NCBI GenBank assembly: GCA_021401465.1
Contig: JADDMT010000008.1
Span: 529,859 to 593,858 of the forward strand
Source of the DNA: Teratosphaeria epicoccoides
Lineage: Eukaryota; Ascomycota; Dothideomycetes; Mycosphaerellales; Teratosphaeriaceae
DNA: 64,000 nucleotides
Direction of reading: 5' to 3'
Below, piece after piece: positions 57,773-64,000 of the stretch; the stretch's first letter is position 1, and each line of letters starts with the position of its first letter. The position numbers and the translations under genes were made by a program. The notes below the pieces were generated by a model. The model did not search any database and was not told the origin of the DNA. It was given only the letters and a program-made list of their open reading frames with translations.

Positions 57773-58404
57773 ATGGCCGAAATCAAGGACGACATCAAGG
57801 AGAAGTTGGAGCGTAGGTAGCGCGCTGTATTCCTCGTTTACGCACCTCATGCTGACAGCGATGCAGCGCAGGTCAAGTCGGTTGATATGGTGAGCGGATA
57901 TGAGACAGCGGCATCGGCATAGAAATTGGTCACTGACTGTTCCACGCTAGAGCGAGGATATGCAGCAAGAAGCAATTGAAGTCGGCAAGTCCCGTCTTTC
58001 GCGTCTGAGACCATGCATGTGCTGACTCTTGGCAGCTCAGGAGGCGATGGACAAGTACAACATTGAGAAGGTGTGTCCTGCTCCAACGAACTTGCTGAGT
58101 CGAATGCTGATCGATCGTAGGAGATTGCACACCACATCAAGCGAACCGTGAGCCTTGCAACCGGAATACTGGGTACTTCTTCACTGTGCGATCTTGGCTG
58201 ACGTGTGTATCTAGTTCGACGAGCGCAAGGGAGCGACATGGCATTGCATTGTCGGAAGAAACTTCGGGAGTTTCGTTACGCACGGTTGGCACAACACTTG
58301 CCACCACCCTTCACCATCCCGCTGCTGACAGAATTGCAGAGACGAAGCATTTTATTTACTTCTACCTGGGCCACTGCGCTATTCTGCTCTTCAAGACGCA
58401 GTAG
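57773..58404 (+). CDS. Dynein light chain LC8-type, seven exons
   Basis: Hub protein of cytoplasmic dynein and many other complexes, a dimer that binds short linear motifs. Exons are 57773-57812, 57867-57889, 57951-57984, 58036-58070, 58121-58147, 58215-58284 and 58340-58404. They sum to 294 nt, or 97 residues, against about 89 for animal LC8. The read-out matches LC8 along its length: VKSVDMSEDMQQEAIEVA, AMDKYNIEKEIAHHIKRTFD, ERKGATWHCIVGRNFGSFV and FIYFYLGHCAILLFKTQ. Intron 3 begins gcaagt, a GC-AG intron; the other five start with GT. Exons of 23-40 nt make this gene invisible to simple open-frame searches. Confidence 0.96.
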
Positions 58405-58713
58405 ACGAGTTACTTCCACTTCCATTGGTGTCAGCTACTACGCTATACAGGATACCATCATCATGGAAGTTTTGCCGAGTCCTGGCTCTGCAAGTCCGCT
58501 ACCTTGCTAAAGCTTTCACCGCCGATAATCAGTCCTCGTCAAATCAAATTCTCGGTGAATTGAAATGGGATCCAAACATACATGACAGATGGAGATCCAT
58601 ATAGGTTTGGTCATCAACCATCATTGCGTTGCTACGTCATACCAGCAAAATGGACCGCGACATGTACTCTCCTAGAAAGACTGACAAGATGCTAGGCTAC
58701 ACTGTTCGACCCC
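58405..58713. other. Convergent intergenic region
   Basis: 309 bp of 3' flanks; nothing recognised. Confidence 0.4.
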
Positions 58714-60336
58714 TCACCTCCCACCAAGTGTCGGCTTTGCCCTTCCAGCCTTCTCCACCTCGATCCGCGCCCAGAGATCTGCAGTCGACATGTCTTCACC
58801 ACCAGCCCCTTTGCCTTGCCGTGGGATGCTCATCATCCCGTCATTCGCGATCCGGCCATGATAAGCATCGATCCGATCCGGCTGCGATGCGCGCGTGATG
58901 ATCCACGAATTATGGTTATCGTGAACCCGCTGCTCAATAACCGGCTCAGAATCCAAGTCGTCACAAGGTGCATCTAGAGCACAGCGAATCTTGGCCTGAC
59001 TTAAGGCGCGCAGATAGCGATCTACGTCTACACCTTGAGCGTGAAGTTGCTCCTCCATGTCATCGTTCAAGGTGACATCAAAACCATCCTCGGCATACTC
59101 TGGCATCCGCATCTGCGCGCGAGGTCGCAGACGAGGACCGACGTACCCGCGCTGCAAGAGTTCCTGCTGTTCGGGCGTCAACGCGTAGTCGCTGTGATTC
59201 GCCAACTCCGCTTGTCTCATCTGTGCAGCGCTGCTTGATTCTGCTCTCAGCTGGTATCTCTGCTCGTCTCTCGGCTTGGCCTTCCTGACTAGCTTGCGTT
59301 TCGAAGCAGCAGCAGCAGTGATAGGTACAGGAGGCGGCGTCATCGCGATGGAACTCGGCCTCCTGTACGGAGTCATCGGCCGGGATTTGTCTTGAGCAAC
59401 AGTCTTTGGAGACTTGACCGAGCCCGCTTCCGAGGGCGCGATGTCAATAAAATCCCCCAGAGTGGTACAGCGATCAGGATGGCCTACCGTCTTGGTCGCT
59501 CCAGGAGCTGCTGCTGCCTGCGGTGTCGCGGTTTGCGCCTGCTTCACAACGGCCGGAGACCTCACCACGGGCTGTCCCGATCTTACCTGCTTTACGTTCC
59601 GTCGCGTTGGCGATGCTCTGTCGTTGGTCAGCGCCCTCACCCTGCTCCTTTCGGCCCGCGCTGCTACTGCAAGATCACTGTCGAAACGAGCCGACCGGGT
59701 ACCAGCTGCCATTTCTGCCTCGCGTTGGCGCTGCGCATGCTTTATCGGGATCGCCCTGTGCACGATTTCAAACCCTTCGGCACTCACCTCTGGGCCGCCG
59801 TTAATATTGTCGTGCATCACGCCAGGTACGAGGCGAATCTCTGGTCGAGAGGTTGCTGTGTTTGCGCGGGCACCGCTGGGTACACGCTCGGAGATGGCCC
59901 TGCCTAAAGCTTTGAACTTGTTAGACAATGAGCGGCCTAGCGTGGGTGGTCTTCTCTGATGAGAGCTTGAAGCGCACGGGACTGCAGCAGCCTCTGAAAC
60001 TAGCACGGCATCGTCAGCAGTCACAGAAAACGAGGTCTCTGGCCCAAGCCCTCTCCCCAGATCATGGTGGAACTTACGCTCGGCTGCTGCGGCAACCTCC
60101 GACAGTTGGGATCTGCGAGTGTCAGCAGCATGAGGGGCTTTGGACGTACCTTGACGTGTCACCTCAGCTCCTCGTGGTGGCGGGCTCTCGTATCGTGGCC
60201 AAGCAGGGTCCGAGGCCGTCGTCGGTGAAATGGGGACCTTCGGGCTAGATGTTAGCGATTCGCTATGCAATGCGTAAAGAAGAGTGCCGGACGGCCTGCG
60301 TCCACGAAACACCCTGTCGTCGTTCATTCCGCTCAT
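58714..60336 (-). CDS. Hypothetical disordered protein
   Basis: An ATG at 60336 opens 540 codons to 58714. The product is rich in Arg, Ala, Ser and Pro with many basic patches and little predicted order. Short compact stretches are RSLSNKFKALGRAISERV (about 135-150), TLGDFIDIAPSEAG, and a better conserved-looking C-terminal third with LTPEQQELLQRGYVGPRLRP, GFDVTLNDDMEEQLHAQGVDVDRYL and SWIITRASQPDRI. No domain, signal peptide or membrane segment was recognised. One or more short introns in the first third cannot be excluded. Unbroken length and the composed C-terminus argue for a real gene of unknown role. Confidence 0.6.
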   Translation of the reverse strand: MSGMNDDRVFRGRRPSGTLLYALHSESLTSSPKVPISPTTASDPAWPRYESPPPRGAEVTRQGTSKAPHAADTRRSQLSEVAAAAERKFHHDLGRGLGPETSFSVTADDAVLVSEAAAVPCASSSHQRRPPTLGRSLSNKFKALGRAISERVPSGARANTATSRPEIRLVPGVMHDNINGGPEVSAEGFEIVHRAIPIKHAQRQREAEMAAGTRSARFDSDLAVAARAERSRVRALTNDRASPTRRNVKQVRSGQPVVRSPAVVKQAQTATPQAAAAPGATKTVGHPDRCTTLGDFIDIAPSEAGSVKSPKTVAQDKSRPMTPYRRPSSIAMTPPPVPITAAAASKRKLVRKAKPRDEQRYQLRAESSSAAQMRQAELANHSDYALTPEQQELLQRGYVGPRLRPRAQMRMPEYAEDGFDVTLNDDMEEQLHAQGVDVDRYLRALSQAKIRCALDAPCDDLDSEPVIEQRVHDNHNSWIITRASQPDRIDAYHGRIANDGMMSIPRQGKGAGGEDMSTADLWARIEVEKAGRAKPTLGGR

Positions 60337-61367
60337 CTTTGGCGAGACTAGTGTGAACGGCGAAATTGCTTGGAGGAGCAGCTGCTCTGAGGACTTGACT
60401 GGATGTAAGTCTTGGTACGGATGGTGCCTGAGGCTTCTGGAGCCTCAAACAGAATGTCAGAGCAGTTGACCTGAGGAAAGAAAGGATGTGAGAATCAGGT
60501 TGTCCGCCAGTATATGTACTGACTCTGACGTGACACAATGCGATTGTGTTGCTTATTTAGTTTCAATGCACCCTGACCGAGACAAAGGCGAATGCCAAAA
60601 TTTCCTTCTTGCATCAGGCGAGACAAAGAGCAATGTGTGCAACAATATGAAATCGCCTCCTTCTTCTCCATGAGCCAGAACAGCAACAACGAAGCTGTAA
60701 TCAACAACTAGTAGCTACCTGATTGAGGCGACGAACACACGATGGACTTACTCGTCGTAGATCTTATCCACTTGCGCCTTTCCTGTGACTACTTCTGGTA
60801 ACCCCCCTTTATTGATAATGGAACGCCACCTGCACGCATTCGGATATATACTTCCTTTACTGCGTTGGCGAAAGAGGGACCGCGGATGAAATGACTGGCC
60901 TTTGGCACAATGGACATGCGCGACATAGAGCTGTGCCATGCTGCGACATCAGACGATGCTGGCAAGGCAAGCGTGCAAAGCGCCTGCAGTTCATGCGGCC
61001 GTGATGCATTGGAGTCTCACTTACCCAGTCAAAATTTCGGATACGAGGAGATCGTCATGTCGCCGGTGAGGTCGAATGCAGCTCACGTCGCTGGATTGGA
61101 GCTAACAATGAATCGAAATATCTCCTACATGTAGACGTGACATGCGGCATTCACATTGTGAAAGCGTCGGTGACCTGACCTGTCGATCTGGAAACCCTTC
61201 GTGCATGTCCTATTCATCAGTTACGTGGGCAACAACTTTTCACACGACCCGTCTGACTCGGGATCCGACATTTCTCGTTGTTGACAAGTCAACGCAGCCT
61301 TTTCTCCCCCAATTCGACGCTTCTGACATTGAAACAAACGACCAAGGCATCGCCACCTCCAAGAGCC
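60337..61367. promoter_or_regulatory. Divergent intergenic region
   Basis: 1.03 kb between the disordered-protein gene (minus) and the LPxELR-type gene (plus). No coding signal beyond random short frames. Confidence 0.4.
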
Positions 61368-62015
61368 ATGGCGTCCAACAAGAGACCGACCTCTGACCGT
61401 CTCGAAGTTCGACCGTCCGAGATCGCCAACACGACAAGCCGAATGCCTGATGCCACTGAACCCCGCCGCCTCCTCACTTTGCCTGCTGAGCTTCGGGTCA
61501 TGATCTACGAATACGCGCTTACTGAACAACAAGAGATAGCGGTCGTGCCTGGTCTGCAGCAGCCTGCGCTGACCGGGGCCTGCCATCAGCTCCGTGGAGA
61601 AGCACTCGAGGTATACTACACGGCCGACTGCTTCGCGTTGGCGATCACTGACTGCGGTTCTCCCCTGCTCATTACCTTGTCCAGGCACTGGCAGCAGGCA
61701 GAAGCCTCGCTGGGAAAGAAGGGGGGCTTCCCAGTCATGTCTGCTTTGGATGGTAAGGCTAATTGGACCGCACTGGCACGATGATGTCGGGACCTCTTCA
61801 ACAGGGCTGCAACAGGAGTGCGGCCACAAGCCGGGATGGGCAACCTCGGGATGGCGGTCGCTGCCGCTCATGGCATTGTGAAGACACACCGGGACGAAAA
61901 GGGGACGTGGGAGGCTTGTGCGGTGGTATTAAGGCACTTGCGGTCGGTGGCTGGGAGGGTGGATGCGGAATGGTCAAATCTGGAAACAAGGCTTGGGTGG
62001 CGAGGATCAGTGTAA
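61368..62015 (+). CDS. Short LPAELR-motif protein (F-box-like/2EXR-type), hypothetical
   Basis: Fungal protein of the abundant family that opens with an L-P-x-E-L-R-x-x-I-Y motif, here LLTLPAELRVMIYEYAL at about residues 36-52. It is followed by GACHQLRGEALEVYY and a C-F-A-L strand, the usual cysteine-Arg-Glu and Tyr/Phe pattern. Exons are 61368-61752 and 61816-62015, with a 63-nt intron (gtaagg donor, gcaacag acceptor), for 194 residues. The second exon encodes a helical segment ending HLRSVAGRVDAEWSNLETRLG. A nearer acceptor at 61804 would give a shorter end at 61881. Function is unknown. Relatives often sit in gene-poor regions and are thought to be F-box-like. Confidence 0.65.
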
Positions 62016-62139
62016 CAGTTCAAAGCGGTCTCGTACGGTCTTCGTAATGGAACGTGCTTCAATTGCTATCCTGTGCAGGCTGAGCAACCTTCTACCATTC
62101 GTCGGAAGCCATCACCTGAACATGCCGCTCGCTCGAGCC

Positions 62140-63659
62140 CTAAGAGTCGTACGTCGTGAGCGCAGGTGAGCCTGGCGCAGGCGGCGCAGAGAAGCGTGTC
62201 TGCACATAGACCTACTTTGATGTCAATAATGGTCAGTGACAATACAGGAAGTGCTTACTCACCTTTTGCATGTGATCCTCCTTCTTGTCGAACTTGTAGT
62301 ACACCTGTTCAATATCCTCCATCCTGACACGGTGCGTCACCATCTTGAGCGGATCAATCTCCCCTTTCTGGATCCGCTTCAACAAGTCCTGCCAGTACAG
62401 ATGTACAGGAGCCTGACCGTTGCCAATGAACCTGATGCCTCGCTCCATGATTGAGCCGATGTTGAAGTGGTTCGTGTAACCCACGTAGACACCCGTGATC
62501 CCGACGCGACCGTAGTTCTTTACAGACTCGATCATTTCGTTCAGGATCTCAGATGTGTCCGTCTCCAGGCCAGTGGCCAGCTCGATGGTGTGCAGCCAGC
62601 CCTTGGGGTACTCGCCCGCAACACATTCGATTGCGACATCGGGACCATGGCCGTCAACCATCTCTTTTAGCTTGGTGACGACAGCCTTTGTGCCCTTGAG
62701 TTGCGAGAAGTCCACAGTCTCGACCTTGGGATACTTCTGCTTGATGTAGTCCAGTCGCCAATTCTGGTCGATGACGATCACTCTGCTTGCGCCGTTTATG
62801 AAAGAGAAGTCTGCAGCCATCTGCCCAATGGGCCCAGCTCCCCAGATGGCAACCACGTCTCCCGCCTTCACACCAGTATCGACAACCGCATTCCAGGAGG
62901 TTGACACGACGTCCGACAAGTACAGACCCTTCTCATCCGGGACATCATCTGGCAGCTTGAGCAGGTTCACATCACCCTTCGGCACACGAGCATACTCTGC
63001 TTGACCACCAGCGAAGCCGCCGGTGAAATGTGAGTAGCCAAACATGCCAGCCGTCCGGCCACCGTACATTGCGTTCTCAATGGTGTTGCTGTTGGTCTTG
63101 GCGCACTGCGAAGAGAGCTTCTTCTGGCAATAGATGCATTCTCCGCAAGCAATCTGAAAGGACGCGACGACTCTGTCACCTGGCTTGACGTTCTCGACAG
63201 CTGGCCCAACGTTGTCCACGATTCCGCAGAACTCGTGGCCCAGAATGTCGCCTTTCTGGAGCTCCACGACGGAGCCGTGCAGGAGATGCAGATCAGAACC
63301 GCAGACTGTGGCGCCAGTCACTTTGAGAATCACGTCTCGGTCCTCGATCACCTTTGGCTTGGGTGCCTCAACTGTGCTGTGTGAGCGAGATTGACAGATG
63401 ATTGCTGATGTAACAGACCTAGTTGCACTGTGTTCTTTCCTTGCCTTTGAAATGGATAGGTAGCAGATCAGTGACTGCCTCAGACAGAAAGTATCCTCCT
63501 ACCCATCAATACTGACCAGGTCAAGGCGAGCATCTTGTCGCTTGGATCGCCGTATTTCTCCCTGTTCAACGCAGGATTGGCGACATCTTGTTCCGTGATG
63601 GCATTGTCGCCGTGACCAATGGCTTGCTCAGCCTTGAGTGCTGCTTGGGACATTGCCAT
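62140..63659 (-). CDS. Zinc-dependent alcohol dehydrogenase (formaldehyde-dehydrogenase-like)
   Basis: Medium-chain dehydrogenase of the zinc ADH family, close in layout to glutathione-independent formaldehyde-dehydrogenase-like fungal proteins. Exons are 63659-63517, 63444-63419, 63371-62263 and 62211-62140, for 449 residues. Joined exons give MLALTWQGKNTVQLVEAPK, then the catalytic-zinc CGSDLHLLHG (about 80) and GHEFCG. The structural-zinc motif C-x2-C-x2-C-x7-C (ACGECIYCQKKLSSQC) follows, then the NAD fold AIWGAGPIGQMAADF with an acidic VIDQN end. The fourth exon supplies the expected VYVQTRFSAPP tail; without it the frame would stop at 62233 inside the intron. The 50 residues before MLALTW are polar and may be an added N-terminal region. 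The second exon is only 26 nt. Confidence 0.9.
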
Positions 63660-64000
63660 CTTTGCGGATTGCTCGGGTGATTGGGTTTGAATGAAGTTGG
63701 AAGAGTGCTGGTAGTATAGAGTAGGAAGCTCAGAAAGGACACCTACGTTTTGATTCAATCGTCTCCTGACATTGTTGCCACCGAGGTGGCAGCCAACGCG
63801 TCGATGTCATTGTGCCGTGCAGCACGAATGTACGTCATGGCGACGCATTCATCTGGGGCGTAGGAGGAGACGTTCTGGAAAGGGACGATCCTCGCTGTAC
63901 GCAATCGTCAACTACCCGATCGAGTTGCCCTGGGAGAAGATTGTCTCTGCCGCTGTTGGAGCGTCAACTGGGGGGGGGGGGGGGGGGGGGGGTGGGGGGG
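63660..64000. other. ADH promoter region ending in poly-G run
   Basis: 341 bp upstream of the ADH gene. The last 31 bases are a G homopolymer of 23 from 63970, one T at 63993, then 7 G. A sequencing or assembly artefact at a contig end is the simplest reading. Confidence 0.7.

Noticed and set aside
62233..62262. ADH stop codon at 62233
   Set aside because: It lies within a 51-nt intron; splicing to 62211 gives the conserved VYVQTRF tail ending at 62140.
1..64000. A secondary-metabolite cluster or defence/mobile system
   Set aside because: No polyketide synthase, NRPS, terpene synthase, transporter group, transposase or reverse transcriptase was seen; the two methyltransferases and the two oxidases are separated by housekeeping genes.

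Overview
The window is nuclear DNA of a filamentous ascomycete (Pezizomycotina). Genes are intron-poor with mostly 47-71 nt GT-AG introns, lie on both strands about 1-2 kb apart, and include lineage markers: a white-collar-2 photoreceptor partner, an AbaA/TEC1-type TEA-domain factor, a SAT4/PTH11-like rhodopsin-fold membrane protein, LaeA-like methyltransferases and a hybrid histidine kinase. The gene style suggests Dothideomycetes, but that is inference. I saw no tRNA, rRNA, CRISPR array or intact transposon. Exon coordinates below were built by reading splice sites and protein continuity by eye.

Layout. 0-4.6 kb: a broken or partial minus-strand coding trace at the left edge, a SAT4-family membrane protein, then about 2.3 kb without a supported gene. 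4.6-8.2 kb: a Kin4/KfsA-type kinase. 10.5-14.9 kb: a divergent pair of FAD enzymes (secreted GMC oxidoreductase and DAO-family amine oxidase). 16.5-25.6 kb: PAF-acetylhydrolase-like lipase, alpha-arrestin with a PPxY motif, TFIIA large subunit, and a Clr5-like/AT-hook nuclear protein. 26.3-30.3 kb: two LaeA-like methyltransferases on the same strand, inside a gene-poor stretch reaching 32.3 kb. 32.4-47.5 kb: hybrid histidine kinase, mitochondrial D-lactate dehydrogenase, WC-2 and, divergently, RAD50. 48-50.5 kb: a SCOC-like coiled-coil protein and a small secreted cysteine-rich protein. 51.5-58.4 kb: an AbaA/TEC1-like factor, MRD1 (rRNA processing) and, divergently from a 270-bp promoter, the LC8 dynein light chain in seven exons. 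58.7-63.7 kb: a disordered hypothetical protein, a short LPxELR-type protein and a zinc alcohol dehydrogenase. The window ends in a poly-G run.

Most genes are independent housekeeping or regulatory genes rather than one pathway. Several are control genes (Kin4-like kinase, hybrid histidine kinase, WC-2, AbaA-like, LaeA-like), but nothing shows they act together. I did not find a convincing undescribed multi-gene system. The strongest leads are a 28-nt intron-or-frameshift in one methyltransferase, a 469-nt intron that splits the receiver domain of the histidine kinase, a secreted 8-cysteine protein, and a dense set of SUMO-type motifs in the TFIIA subunit.
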